In this document: piece by piece, positions 17,355-26,461 of the stretch | How the letters are laid out: each line of letters opens with the position of its first letter | Position numbering within the stretch: the stretch's first letter is position 1 | Assembly (NCBI RefSeq): GCF_900091615.1 | Contig: NZ_FMIA01000002.1 | Span: 5,394,001-5,458,000 of the forward strand | Reading direction: 5' to 3' | From: Micromonospora yangpuensis | GTDB lineage: Bacteria; Actinomycetota; Actinomycetes; Mycobacteriales; Micromonosporaceae | DNA: 64,000 bases | The notes under the pieces: generated by a model | Database searches by the model: none | What the model was told of the DNA's origin: nothing | What the model saw: only the letters and a program-made list of their open reading frames with translations | Position numbers and translations under genes: made by a program

Positions 17355-18290
17355 ATGTCTGACGGGCAGCGAAGCCCCACCGGAACTGGCCAGATCGTGG
17401 TCGCCGGCCTGACGAAGCAGTACAAGAACGTACGGGCGGTAAACGATCTGTCGTTCACGGTCGAGCCGGGGCGGGTGACCGGCTTCCTCGGCCCGAACGG
17501 TGCCGGCAAGACCACCACGCTGCGGATGCTGCTGAACCTGGTCACCCCCACCTCGGGCTCGGCGACCATCGGCGGCCGGCGCTACGCCGACCTGACCGAC
17601 CCGCTGCGGCACGTCGGGGCGGTGCTGGAGGCCTCCAGCGCGCACAAGGGCCGGACCGGGCTCAACCACCTGCGGGTGATCGCGGCGGCGGCCGGCCTGC
17701 CGAAGCAGCGCGCCGACGAGGTGCTCGCCATGGTGGGGCTGACCCCGGCGGCGAAGCGCAAGTTCAAGGGCTACTCGCTGGGCATGAAGCAGCGGCTGGG
17801 CATCGCCGCGGCGATGCTGGGCGACCCGCGGGTGCTGGTGCTCGACGAGCCGGCCAACGGGCTGGACCCGGAGGGCATCCGGTGGATGCGGGGCTTCCTC
17901 AAGACCCTCGCCACCGAGGGACGCACCGTGCTGGTCTCCAGCCACCTGCTCTCGGAGATGCAGCTGCTCGCCGACGACGTGGTGATCATCGCGGCCGGCC
18001 AGCTGGTCCGGCAGGGTCCGGTCGACCAGGTGCTCGGGTCGATGGCCCAGACCGCCCGGATCCGGGTCCGCACCCCGCAGGCGGCCGAACTGACCAAGGC
18101 GCTGCGTGAGCAGGCCGCCACGGTCGAGACCGACGAGCAGGGCACCCTGCTGGTCGCCGGGGTGGACGCCCCGACGGTCGGCCGGGCCGCCCTCGGCGTC
18201 CAGGCGGAACTGCACGAACTCACCACGGAACGGCCCGACCTGGAGCGGGTCTTCCTGGAGCTGACGGCCGGAAAGGCGGGCATCCGATGA
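17355..18290 (+). CDS. ABC exporter ATP-binding protein
   Basis: A 311-residue ATPase. It has Walker A GPNGAGKTT (about 39-47), the signature YSLGMKQRLGIA, Walker B VLVLDEPANGLDPEG and the switch His in LVSSHLLSEM. The C-terminal 90 residues form the regulatory extension seen in antibiotic and lantibiotic exporters of the CcmA/BcrA type. AGGAGAGGAGAG lies just before the ATG. The stop overlaps the permease start (ATGA). Substrate unknown. Confidence 0.92.
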   Translation: MSDGQRSPTGTGQIVVAGLTKQYKNVRAVNDLSFTVEPGRVTGFLGPNGAGKTTTLRMLLNLVTPTSGSATIGGRRYADLTDPLRHVGAVLEASSAHKGRTGLNHLRVIAAAAGLPKQRADEVLAMVGLTPAAKRKFKGYSLGMKQRLGIAAAMLGDPRVLVLDEPANGLDPEGIRWMRGFLKTLATEGRTVLVSSHLLSEMQLLADDVVIIAAGQLVRQGPVDQVLGSMAQTARIRVRTPQAAELTKALREQAATVETDEQGTLLVAGVDAPTVGRAALGVQAELHELTTERPDLERVFLELTAGKAGIR

Positions 18291-19111
18291 ACCTCGTCCG
18301 ATCCGAGCTGCTCAAGATCCGTACCACCGCGGCCTGGCTGTGGATGGCGCTGGGCGCCCTGGCGATGACGGCGCTGGCCTTCGCGGTCAACGCCTGGCTG
18401 GCGCACACCACCCTGACCGGGGACACCGACATGCTGGGGCTGCCTCCGGAGGAGGCGGCGGCCCAGCAGGACGTGGTGGGCCAGGCGGCGAACATCTACA
18501 CCTCCGGTCAGTACTTCGGTCTGCTCTTCGTGATGCTGATCGGCGTGCTGATGGTCACCAACGAGTTCTTCCACCAGACGGCCACCACCACGTTCCTGTC
18601 CACCCCGAGGCGGACCAACGTCATCCTCAGCAAGCTGGTGGCGGCGAGCCTGATCGGCTTCGGCTTCTGGCTGGTCACCACGGTGCTCGACCTGGTCGCC
18701 GGCGCGGTGTTCCTGAGCGCCAACGACTTCGGCACCCAGCTCGGCGAGTGGGACGTGCAGCGGGCCCTGCTGCTCAACCTGCTGGCCTACGCGATCTGGA
18801 CGATCCTCGGTATCGGGGTCGGCACGCTGATCACCAACCAGATCGGCGCGGTCGTCACCTCGGCCGTGGTCTACCTGATCGGTACCCAGGTGGCCGGCCT
18901 GTTCTTCTTCCTGCTCTCCAGCTGGCTGGAGAGCGAGGCGGTGTTGAAGTGGCAGGTGGTGCTGCCGTCGGTGGCGTCCCAGGTCATGGTCAACAGCATC
19001 GAGTCGCCGATGCTGCCGGTCTGGTGGGTGGGCGCCCTGGTGCTGGTCGGGTACGCGGTGGTCACCGGACTGGTCGGCATCCTGATCACCCGCAAGCGCG
19101 ACATCTCCTGA
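18287..19111 (+). CDS. ABC-2 type exporter permease
   Basis: A 274-residue integral membrane protein with six hydrophobic segments (near 18-40, 70-92, 120-145, 160-185, 195-215 and 245-268). The segment TNEFFHQTATTTFLSTPRR between helices 2 and 3 is typical of ABC-2 permeases. It would form the channel for the ATPase encoded just upstream, with which it is translationally coupled. A strong terminator follows. Confidence 0.9.
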   Translation: MNLVRSELLKIRTTAAWLWMALGALAMTALAFAVNAWLAHTTLTGDTDMLGLPPEEAAAQQDVVGQAANIYTSGQYFGLLFVMLIGVLMVTNEFFHQTATTTFLSTPRRTNVILSKLVAASLIGFGFWLVTTVLDLVAGAVFLSANDFGTQLGEWDVQRALLLNLLAYAIWTILGIGVGTLITNQIGAVVTSAVVYLIGTQVAGLFFFLLSSWLESEAVLKWQVVLPSVASQVMVNSIESPMLPVWWVGALVLVGYAVVTGLVGILITRKRDIS

Positions 19112-19138
19112 TTCGCAGCTGTTCTACCGGTACGTTCC

Positions 19139-19179
19139 ACGCGCCGGTCGGGGCCCGCACCGGGTCCCGACCGGCGCGT
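19139..19179 (+). terminator. Terminator after the ABC operon
   Basis: A perfect 14-bp inverted repeat (ACGCGCCGGTCGGG at 19139-19152, complement at 19166-19179) followed by TTGCTTAT. The remaining 190 bp to kgd should hold its promoter; no clear -35/-10 pair was identified. Confidence 0.8.
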
Positions 19180-19375
19180 TGCTTATCAGCAGTCGACCGA
19201 ACACGCAGCGTTTGGTGAACTTCTGGCATCTTCTGTGAAACCGGCCACGGGTCGGAGGCAGAAATGCCTGCGGGTCCCGTACGGCGTAGCCTGGGACCGT
19301 CGCGTGCCCCCCAATTCGGGCGGCGATGGACACCGCGTGACACCAGAACCCGCGTGAAAGAGGCGATTACCGGCC

Positions 19376-22300
19376 GTGTCGACCCAGCAGACCTCGCAGG
19401 AGAACCCACTGGCGGGTTTCGGCCCTAACGAGTGGATCGTCGAGGAGATGTACCAGCGCTACCTCGCCGATCCCAGCAGCGTCGACCCGGCCTGGCACGA
19501 CTTCTTCGCCGACTACCGGCCCACCCCCGGTGGCGGCGACCAGAAGAAGCCGGCCGGGCCAACGCCGCCGTCGGGTCAGCAGAAGCCGACCGACCAGCAG
19601 AAGGCGGCCGACAAGCAGAAGTCGGCCGACAAGCAGCCGCAGAGCGCGCCGAAGCCGGCGCCGTCGGCCTCGAAGACCGAACCGGCCACCGCGAAGACCG
19701 AACAGCCGGCCGCGAAGCCCGAGCGGGGTGCGACGAAGGCCACCCCGGCCCGGTCCGCGTCCGCGAACCAGGCCCCCGCCAAGGCGGCCCCGGCCAAGTC
19801 GTCGACCGGTGGCCCGCAGACCACCCCGTTGCGCGGGATCGCCGCGAAGATCGTCCAGAACATGGACGCCTCGCTGAGCGTGCCGACCGCGACCAGCGTG
19901 CGCGCCGTCCCGGCCAAGCTGCTGGTGGACAACCGCATCGTGATCAACAACCACCTCGCCCGGGGGCGCGGTGGCAAGGTCAGCTTCACCCACCTGATCG
20001 GGTACGCGATGGTCCGGGCGCTGGTCGAGCACCCGGAGATGAACAACTCCTTCGCCGAGGTCGACGGCAAGCCGGTGCTGGTCCGCCCGGCGCACGTCAA
20101 CCTGGGAATCGCGATCGACCTGGCCAAGCCCGACGGCAGCCGCAACCTGGTGGTGCCCTCCATCAAGGGCTGCGAGCAGATGGACTTCCGGCAGTTCTGG
20201 CAGGCCTACGAGGATGTCGTCCGGCGGGCCCGCAAGAACGAGCTGACCATGGAGGACCACTCCGGCACCACCATCTCGCTGACCAACCCGGGCGGCATCG
20301 GCACGGTGCACTCGATGCCCCGGCTGATGACCGGGCAGAGCGCGATCATCGGCGTGGGCGCGATGGAGTACCCGGCGCCGTACCAGGGGATGAGCGAGGC
20401 CACCCTGGCCGAGCTGGCGGTCAGCAAGATCATCACGCTGACCAGCACCTACGACCACCGGATCGTCCAGGGCGCGCAGTCCGGCGAGTTCCTCAAGGTC
20501 ATGCACGAGCTGATCCTGGGCGAGCACGGCTTCTACGACCAGATCTTCACCTCGCTGCGCATCCCGTACGAGCCGGTGCGCTGGATGCGGGACGTGGCGG
20601 TCAACTCCGAGGGTCAGATCAACAAGACCGCCCGGGTGCACGAGCTGATCCACGCCTACCGGGTGCGCGGGCACCTGATGGCCGACACCGACCCGCTGGA
20701 ATTCAAGATCCGCAAGCACCCGGACCTGGACGTCCTCCAGCACGGGCTGACCCTGTGGGACCTGGACCGCGAGTTCCCGGTCAACGGCTTCGCCGGTCGG
20801 CAGCGGATGAAGCTACGCGACATCCTGGGCGTGCTGCGCGACTCGTACTGCCGCCGGATCGGCATCGAGTACATGCACATCCAGGACCCGGAGGAGCGGC
20901 GCTGGATCCAGGAGCGGATCGAGCGCAAGTACGAGAAGCCCGCCGCGGACGAGCAGAAGCACGTGCTCAACCGGCTCAACGCGGCCGAGGCGTTCGAGAC
21001 CTTCCTGCAGACCAAGTACGTCGGACAGAAGCGGTTCTCGCTGGAGGGCGGCGAGTCGCTGATCCCGCTGCTCGGTGAGGTGCTGGAGTCCTCCGCCGAG
21101 GCCGGGCTGGACGAGGTCGTCATCGGCATGGCCCACCGGGGCCGGCTCAACGTGCTGGCCAACGTCGTCGGCAAGCCGTACGAGAAGATCTTCTCGGAGT
21201 TCGAGGGGCACCTCGACCCGCGGTCCACCCAGGGCTCCGGCGACGTGAAGTACCACCTGGGCCAGAACGGCAAGTTCAGCACCCCCGACGGCGAGCACCA
21301 GGTCAAGGTCTCGGTGGTGGCGAACCCGTCGCACCTGGAGGCGGTGGACCCGGTACTGGAGGGCATCGTCCGGGCCAAGCAGGACCGGATCGACCTCAAG
21401 CTGGAGGGCTACACCGTGCTGCCGCTGGCGGTGCACGGTGACGCCGCCTTCGCCGGCCAGGGTGTGGTGGCCGAGACGCTCAACCTCTCCCAGCTGCGCG
21501 GCTACCGGACCGGCGGCACGGTGCACGTGGTGGTCAACAACCAGGTCGGTTTCACCACCGCCCCGGAGTACAGCCGGTCCAGCCTCTACAGCACCGACGT
21601 GGCCCGGATGATCCAGGCGCCGATCTTCCACGTCAACGGCGACGACCCGGAGGCCGTGGTCCGGGTGGCCCGGCTGGCCTTCGAGTACCGCCAGTGCTTC
21701 AACAAGGACGTCGTGATCGACCTGGTCTGTTACCGGCGGCGCGGGCACAACGAGGGTGACGACCCCTCGATGTCCAACCCCCAGATGTACAAGATCATCG
21801 ACTCGAAGCGTTCGGTCCGCAAGCTCTACACCGAGGAGCTGATCGGCCGGGGCGACATCACCGTGGAGGACGCCGAGGAGCTGCTCCGGGACTACCAGTC
21901 CCAACTGGAGCGGGTCTTCAAGGCCACCCGGGACGCCGCCTCCGCCCCCCGGCAGCCGGCCCGCACCCGGCCGGACGTCGAGCCGGAGCCGCAGGTGGCG
22001 ACCGCCACCGACGCGGCGGTGGTCAAGGCCATCGGCGAGGCGCACGTCAACCTGCCGGAGGGCTTCACCCCGCACAAGCGGATCCAGCAGCTGCTCGACC
22101 GGCGGGCGAAGATGTCCGTCGAGGGCAACATCGACTGGGGGTACGGCGAGATCATCGCCTTCGGCGCGCTGCTGCACGACGGGGTCACCGTCCGGCTCGC
22201 CGGGCAGGACTCCCGCCGGGGCACCTTCGTCCAGCGGCACGCCTCCGTGGTCGACGCCAAGACCGGCGACGACCACCTGCCGCTGAGTTCGCTGACCGCC

Positions 22301-23164
22301 GACGGTGAGCGGTCCCGGTTCTTCGTGCACGACTCGCTGCTCAGCGAGTACGCCGCGATGGGCTTCGAGTACGGCTACTCGGTGGAGAACATCGACGCCC
22401 TGGTCTGCTGGGAGGCCCAGTTCGGCGACTTCGTCAACGGCGCCCAGTCGGTGATCGACGAGTTCATCTCCTCCGGCGAGGTGAAGTGGGGCCAGCGCTC
22501 GGCGGTGACCCTGCTGCTGCCGCACGGCCACGAGGGACAGGGACCGGACCACACCTCCGGCCGGCCGGAGCGGTTCCTGCAGATGTGCGCCGAGGACAAC
22601 ATGCGGGTGGCCGTCCCGACCACCCCGGCGAACTACTTCCACCTGCTGCGCCGCCAGGCCCTGTCGCCCAAGCGCAAGCCGTTGGTGGTCTTCACGCCGA
22701 AGTCGCTGCTGCGGCACAAGCTCTGCGTCTCCCCGGTCGAGGACTTCACCAGCGGCACCTTCGCCCCGGTGTTGACCGACCCCACCGGGCCGCCGGCCGA
22801 CCAGGTCAAGCGGGTGCTGCTCTGCTCCGGCAAGGTCTACTACGACCTGTTCCAGGCCCGGCAGGATCGCGGCGTCACGGACACCGCGATCGTCCGGATC
22901 GAGCAGCTCTACCCGCTGCCGGTGGAGGAGATCCGGGCGGCCCTCGGCGCGTACCCGAACGCCGAGGACTTCGCCTGGGTGCAGGAGGAGCCGGCCAACC
23001 AGGGCGCCTGGTCGTTCGTCGCGCTCAACCTGCTGGAGCACCTCAGCGAGGTACGGCTGCGCCGCATCTCACGCCCGGCCGCCGCCGCCCCGGCGGTCGG
23101 CTCCGCCAAGATGCACGAGGCGGAGCAGGTGGCTCTGCTCGACGCCGCCCTGCCCCGCCCCTGA
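19376..23164 (+). CDS. kgd: Multifunctional 2-oxoglutarate decarboxylase/dehydrogenase (E2-E1o fusion)
   Basis: A 1262-residue TCA-cycle enzyme of the actinobacterial Kgd/OdhA type. After the conserved start [22 protein letters not shown] comes a low-complexity Lys/Pro/Ala linker (about 50-145), then a dihydrolipoyl succinyltransferase-like catalytic domain without lipoyl domain (ending near the [13 protein letters not shown] active-site region), then the thiamine-diphosphate E1 part with [35 protein letters not shown] and [24 protein letters not shown]. The GTG start is preceded by AGAGGCG. It decarboxylates 2-oxoglutarate and works with a separate E2p/E3 in corynebacteria; in mycobacteria the FHA protein GarA inhibits it, and an FHA gene is in this window but is not obviously GarA. 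Confidence 0.95.
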   Translation: MSTQQTSQENPLAGFGPNEWIVEEMYQRYLADPSSVDPAWHDFFADYRPTPGGGDQKKPAGPTPPSGQQKPTDQQKAADKQKSADKQPQSAPKPAPSASKTEPATAKTEQPAAKPERGATKATPARSASANQAPAKAAPAKSSTGGPQTTPLRGIAAKIVQNMDASLSVPTATSVRAVPAKLLVDNRIVINNHLARGRGGKVSFTHLIGYAMVRALVEHPEMNNSFAEVDGKPVLVRPAHVNLGIAIDLAKPDGSRNLVVPSIKGCEQMDFRQFWQAYEDVVRRARKNELTMEDHSGTTISLTNPGGIGTVHSMPRLMTGQSAIIGVGAMEYPAPYQGMSEATLAELAVSKIITLTSTYDHRIVQGAQSGEFLKVMHELILGEHGFYDQIFTSLRIPYEPVRWMRDVAVNSEGQINKTARVHELIHAYRVRGHLMADTDPLEFKIRKHPDLDVLQHGLTLWDLDREFPVNGFAGRQRMKLRDILGVLRDSYCRRIGIEYMHIQDPEERRWIQERIERKYEKPAADEQKHVLNRLNAAEAFETFLQTKYVGQKRFSLEGGESLIPLLGEVLESSAEAGLDEVVIGMAHRGRLNVLANVVGKPYEKIFSEFEGHLDPRSTQGSGDVKYHLGQNGKFSTPDGEHQVKVSVVANPSHLEAVDPVLEGIVRAKQDRIDLKLEGYTVLPLAVHGDAAFAGQGVVAETLNLSQLRGYRTGGTVHVVVNNQVGFTTAPEYSRSSLYSTDVARMIQAPIFHVNGDDPEAVVRVARLAFEYRQCFNKDVVIDLVCYRRRGHNEGDDPSMSNPQMYKIIDSKRSVRKLYTEELIGRGDITVEDAEELLRDYQSQLERVFKATRDAASAPRQPARTRPDVEPEPQVATATDAAVVKAIGEAHVNLPEGFTPHKRIQQLLDRRAKMSVEGNIDWGYGEIIAFGALLHDGVTVRLAGQDSRRGTFVQRHASVVDAKTGDDHLPLSSLTADGERSRFFVHDSLLSEYAAMGFEYGYSVENIDALVCWEAQFGDFVNGAQSVIDEFISSGEVKWGQRSAVTLLLPHGHEGQGPDHTSGRPERFLQMCAEDNMRVAVPTTPANYFHLLRRQALSPKRKPLVVFTPKSLLRHKLCVSPVEDFTSGTFAPVLTDPTGPPADQVKRVLLCSGKVYYDLFQARQDRGVTDTAIVRIEQLYPLPVEEIRAALGAYPNAEDFAWVQEEPANQGAWSFVALNLLEHLSEVRLRRISRPAAAAPAVGSAKMHEAEQVALLDAALPRP

Positions 23165-23179
23165 CCCGGAGCACGACGC

Positions 23180-23220
23180 CCGCTGGGGCGGGCCGCCGAT
23201 CCGGTGGCCCGCCCCAGCGG
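23180..23220 (+). terminator. Hairpin terminator after kgd
   Basis: A perfect 15-bp inverted repeat (CCGCTGGGGCGGGCC at 23180-23194, complement at 23206-23220) 16 bases past the kgd stop and just before the ribosome-binding site of the next small gene, which therefore is either read through or has a promoter overlapping the hairpin. Confidence 0.75.
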
Positions 23221-23238
23221 CCTGTCCGAGGAGAACCG

Positions 23239-23418
23239 ATGTACTTCACCGACCGTGGCATCGAGGAGCTGGTCCAGCGCCGGGGCGACGAGGAGGTCGC
23301 CCTGGAGTGGCTCGGCGAGCGGCTGCGGGACTTCGTCGACCTGAACCCGGAGTTCGAGACCCCGATCGAGCGCTTCGCCACCTGGCTGGCCCGCCTCGAC
23401 GACCCCGACGACGACTAG
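23239..23418 (+). CDS. Small acidic DUF6104-family protein
   Basis: A 59-residue protein starting MYFTDRGIEELVQRRGDEEV and rich in Glu/Asp (ending DDPDDD). The sequence matches the small actinobacterial family I know as DUF6104, which commonly follows the 2-oxoglutarate decarboxylase gene. GAGGAG seven bases before the ATG sets the start. No motif reveals an activity; the pattern is three or four helices. Its persistent link to kgd suggests a modulator, which is inference. Confidence 0.82.
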   Translation: MYFTDRGIEELVQRRGDEEVALEWLGERLRDFVDLNPEFETPIERFATWLARLDDPDDD

Positions 23419-23453
23419 CCTGTGACCGAGCCCCGTCGCCGGTGGGAGGATCG

Positions 23454-24887
23454 ATGCCGCTGAGCCCCCGTGAGATCCCCTTCCAGCAGCAGCGGCTGGA
23501 GGCGATGCAGGAGAGCTTCGACCAGTTCGCCCGCGGCGAGGACCTGTCCGAGCTGTTCGCGATGCTGATCGAGCCGGCGGAGCTGCGGGACCGGTCCCGC
23601 GACGCGCTGCGGATGTACCGGTTCGCGGCGGAGCTGAGGTTCCGCTCCATCGTTGCGCCTCCGGTGCTGTTCTCCGAGGAGTCACTGGCCTTCGACATCT
23701 GCCAACGCGAGCACACCACGATCCTCGACCACCTCCGTACCGCCCTGGAGATGGCGTACGACCGGGCCCGGCGGACGGAGTCCTTCGACCCCTGGCGGCT
23801 GGCGATCCTGCGGGACGCCGGCGAGGCGCTGCGCCACCTCGACCAGCAGACGGTGGAGCTGGAGCAGTCCCGGTCCGCCTTCGCCAGACGCACCGTCGAG
23901 GAGCACCTGAGTGGGATCGGCCGGGCCAACCAGTCAGACCGGTTCCGCGAGACCGGCGGTGCCTGCCTGCTGGTCCTCAGCAGGTACGTCCGGAATCCGG
24001 AAGCGGTCAGACCGGTGCCGAGGATACCGGCGGAGCGGCACCTCGTGACGGGCCAGCGCGCGGCCATGGCCAAGACGTACGGTGAGGCGTTCTGCGACGA
24101 GATCGCGAACATCGTCCTCTGCGCGGCGCACCGGGAACTCTACGACCCCCACCGCCGCATCGGTGACCAGATCGCCCTGCGGGCGACCATGGTGCAGTGG
24201 CAGGGCCGGCCGGAGACCCGACGGGGCCACGCCTACGTCTCGTTCGGTCTGCCGTACCACCCCGGATCGGTGGCTGTCGACGGGTGGACGGCGGAGCCGA
24301 CGGTGACCAGCACGCTCAACCACTCCGTCGAGCAGTCGCACGCGTTCCGGTTTAAGGACCTGGCTCCGGCCGACGGCCGGGACTACGAGCGGGAGGCCCG
24401 CGACAGTTACCTCAACCATGCCTGGTTGGCCGCACACCCGAAGCCGGACCTGCCACGGGCCGCCTCGGTCGCCGAGACGGCCGTGCTCGCCAGTCCCGCC
24501 GTCCGGGACGTCTACCAGGTCAGACACGCGTACCACGATCGACGCGACGACCCGCGGGCCGGGCGGGCGTTGACGATCGAGGCACTTCTCACCCCGGGCC
24601 GGGACCAACTGCGCGGCGAGCCCGTGGTCCCGCCTCCGCCCACCGCCACTGCGGCGGGCGGCCCTCCGGTGCCCGGCTTCCTGGACGTTCCGGTCCCCCT
24701 ACCCCCGACGCCGAAGGACACGAATCAGGGCCTGGCCCAGGTGCTGGCCTACCTCGACCGCCGGGTCCGGCCAGCGGCGCCCGCCGAGGCCACCCTTTCG
24801 CCGCCCGACGACTTCGCCCTCTCCGCCGACGTACTCGCCCGCCTGCGCCGGCACACCTCGGCACCCCGGCCCGCTCCACGACGGTGA
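23454..24887 (+). CDS. Tandem paralogue A: papain-like-motif protein of unknown function
   Basis: A 477-residue protein with no signal peptide or membrane helix. Residues 1-190 are predicted helical. The central region holds a possible catalytic triad: Cys214 in EAFCDEIAN, His259 in GHAYVSFG, and Asp276 in VAVDGW, followed by PTVTSTLNHSVEQSHAF. A second conserved block is QVRHAYHDRRDDPRAGRAL. The C-terminal 85 residues are Pro-rich and variable. It is full-length homologous to the next two genes. GGGAGGA precedes the ATG at 23454; the longer open frame upstream overlaps the DUF6104 gene and is not coding. Papain-fold peptidase, deamidase or transglutaminase are possibilities; activity is unproven. 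Confidence 0.7.
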   Translation: MPLSPREIPFQQQRLEAMQESFDQFARGEDLSELFAMLIEPAELRDRSRDALRMYRFAAELRFRSIVAPPVLFSEESLAFDICQREHTTILDHLRTALEMAYDRARRTESFDPWRLAILRDAGEALRHLDQQTVELEQSRSAFARRTVEEHLSGIGRANQSDRFRETGGACLLVLSRYVRNPEAVRPVPRIPAERHLVTGQRAAMAKTYGEAFCDEIANIVLCAAHRELYDPHRRIGDQIALRATMVQWQGRPETRRGHAYVSFGLPYHPGSVAVDGWTAEPTVTSTLNHSVEQSHAFRFKDLAPADGRDYEREARDSYLNHAWLAAHPKPDLPRAASVAETAVLASPAVRDVYQVRHAYHDRRDDPRAGRALTIEALLTPGRDQLRGEPVVPPPPTATAAGGPPVPGFLDVPVPLPPTPKDTNQGLAQVLAYLDRRVRPAAPAEATLSPPDDFALSADVLARLRRHTSAPRPAPRR

Positions 24888-25013
24888 GACGGATCACCAG
24901 GTGTCCGGGCCGGGGACCTGCCGTCTGCTGAACCGCACCGGCGGTGGAGCCGTCAACCCTCCCAGGTGCCGCGAAAGCGTCACCGTCCAATCGCCGACAC
25001 CGGGAGCAGCGAC

Positions 25014-26336
25014 ATGCCGCAGGACACCATTCGGCCGGACCAGATCGCCCACCACCAGCAGGTGCTCGACGAGGCCCGGGACTCCCTGCACCAGATCCTG
25101 TTCGACCGGAAGGTCTCCGCGCTGGTGGCGGAACAGGTAGACGATCCGGCCCACCTGGACGAGTTCACCCGGAGCCTGGACGACTACCGGTGCCTGGTCG
25201 AGATGTGGGAACGCCCGTCGCGGCAACGGTTCACCCCACATGATCCCGGGTCGATCCGGCTCGAACGGATCAAGCGGAGCTACCAGCAGACCTTCGACAC
25301 CGTAGGGACCTCCGTCGAGGCCGCCCACCAGCGGGCGACAGCCGGCGACGGCGGTGGGGAACTCCCGCTCCTCGCCGAGGTGCGCGACCGGCTCCGGTCG
25401 ATCCGGGAACAGGAGGGCACCCTCCAGCAGGCCCGGATCGCCGCCGGCACCGTCATCGCCCACTGGATACGCGACCGTGTCCACCTGACCAACCAGGTGG
25501 ACCACTTCAGCGAGACCGAGGGACGCAGTGGGGTCACGCTCCGGTTCTACGTACGGGACCAGCTGGCCCAGCTTGCCGCGCCGGACCAGGAGATCAGATA
25601 CGGCCAGTGGGCGTACCTGTCGCGGTACTGCCGGGAGGCCAACTGCAATGAGGTGGTGGCCCTGGGCCTCACCATGGCCCATCGAATCCTGTACGACCAG
25701 GAGCGCCGAATCGGTGACCTGCTGACCCAGAAAATCCTGGACGTCCTCGATCCCGTGCACCGCACCGGCCGCCGCCAACACGGGGTGCTGTTCCTCGGCG
25801 ATCCGGACCGTCCCGAGTCGGTGGCCGTTGAGGCGTGGACGAGGACTCCCACGGTGACCGGCGCGTTCAACTACTCCTGGGAGCAGGTGCACGCCGCCGC
25901 CTCCACGTACCAACGTACGGCGCTCGGGCGTGACCTGCTGACCGAGGCCGAGCAGTATCTCGACCACGAGTGGCTGCGGCGGAATGCGCCCCCCGCCGAC
26001 CTGCGTAACCCGCTGGCGAACCGCCAGGACGCCCGGCACTACGTGGGGGCCGCCGACGTCTACGCCGTCGATCACGCCTACTACGACCGGCGGGACGACC
26101 CGCGTTTCGGTATCGCCCTGTCCCCGGGGGCCCTGCTCATGTCACTGAATCGGGACCCGCGGTTCTCGTTCGTCCCACCGGTCCCGGCACTGGTGGCGGG
26201 TCACCCGCCACCGACCGTGGCTCAGGTGGCCGGGTCCGCCCTGTCCTGGCAACCGGCGCCCACTCCGAGCGGTACCGCCGCCCCGGCCGGCCACCGCGGC
26301 ACCCCGTCTCCCCCGGCTGCCCCGCAGCGCAGGTGA
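25014..26336 (+). CDS. Tandem paralogue B: papain-like-motif protein of unknown function
   Basis: A 440-residue soluble protein, second of three tandem homologues. The N-terminal 190 residues are helical and share the SLDDYRCLVEMWERP region with its neighbours. The putative active site is Cys211 in EANCNEVV, His256 in QHGVLFLG and Glu273 in VAVEAW, then PTVTGAFNYSWEQVHA; Glu replaces the Asp of paralogue A. Another conserved block is AVDHAYYDRRDDPRFGIAL. The C-terminus is Pro/Ala-rich. The ATG at 25014 follows GGGAGC; an in-frame ATG at 24966 is less likely. A 126-bp gap separates it from paralogue A, enough for its own promoter. Confidence 0.7.
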   Translation: MPQDTIRPDQIAHHQQVLDEARDSLHQILFDRKVSALVAEQVDDPAHLDEFTRSLDDYRCLVEMWERPSRQRFTPHDPGSIRLERIKRSYQQTFDTVGTSVEAAHQRATAGDGGGELPLLAEVRDRLRSIREQEGTLQQARIAAGTVIAHWIRDRVHLTNQVDHFSETEGRSGVTLRFYVRDQLAQLAAPDQEIRYGQWAYLSRYCREANCNEVVALGLTMAHRILYDQERRIGDLLTQKILDVLDPVHRTGRRQHGVLFLGDPDRPESVAVEAWTRTPTVTGAFNYSWEQVHAAASTYQRTALGRDLLTEAEQYLDHEWLRRNAPPADLRNPLANRQDARHYVGAADVYAVDHAYYDRRDDPRFGIALSPGALLMSLNRDPRFSFVPPVPALVAGHPPPTVAQVAGSALSWQPAPTPSGTAAPAGHRGTPSPPAAPQRR

Positions 26337-26461
26337 ACACGCCGCACTGAACCGAACCGGACAATCAACCGTCATCACCGTGACAGTCATTCGTGCGAGC
26401 GGCTCGAACGCGGCGGAGAACGGGTTGTCGCACGAGACGGAGCGCACATCAGGGGAGCGAC

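Noticed and set aside
20813..23041. 742-codon frame antisense to kgd
   Set aside because: Typical high-GC shadow frame; composition (His/Val/Gly/Arg-rich, no motifs) mirrors the wobble positions of kgd.
23307..23453. N-terminal extension of paralogue A
   Set aside because: It overlaps the DUF6104 gene in another frame, is Arg/Pro-rich and lacks counterparts in paralogues B and C; GGGAGGA favours ATG 23454.
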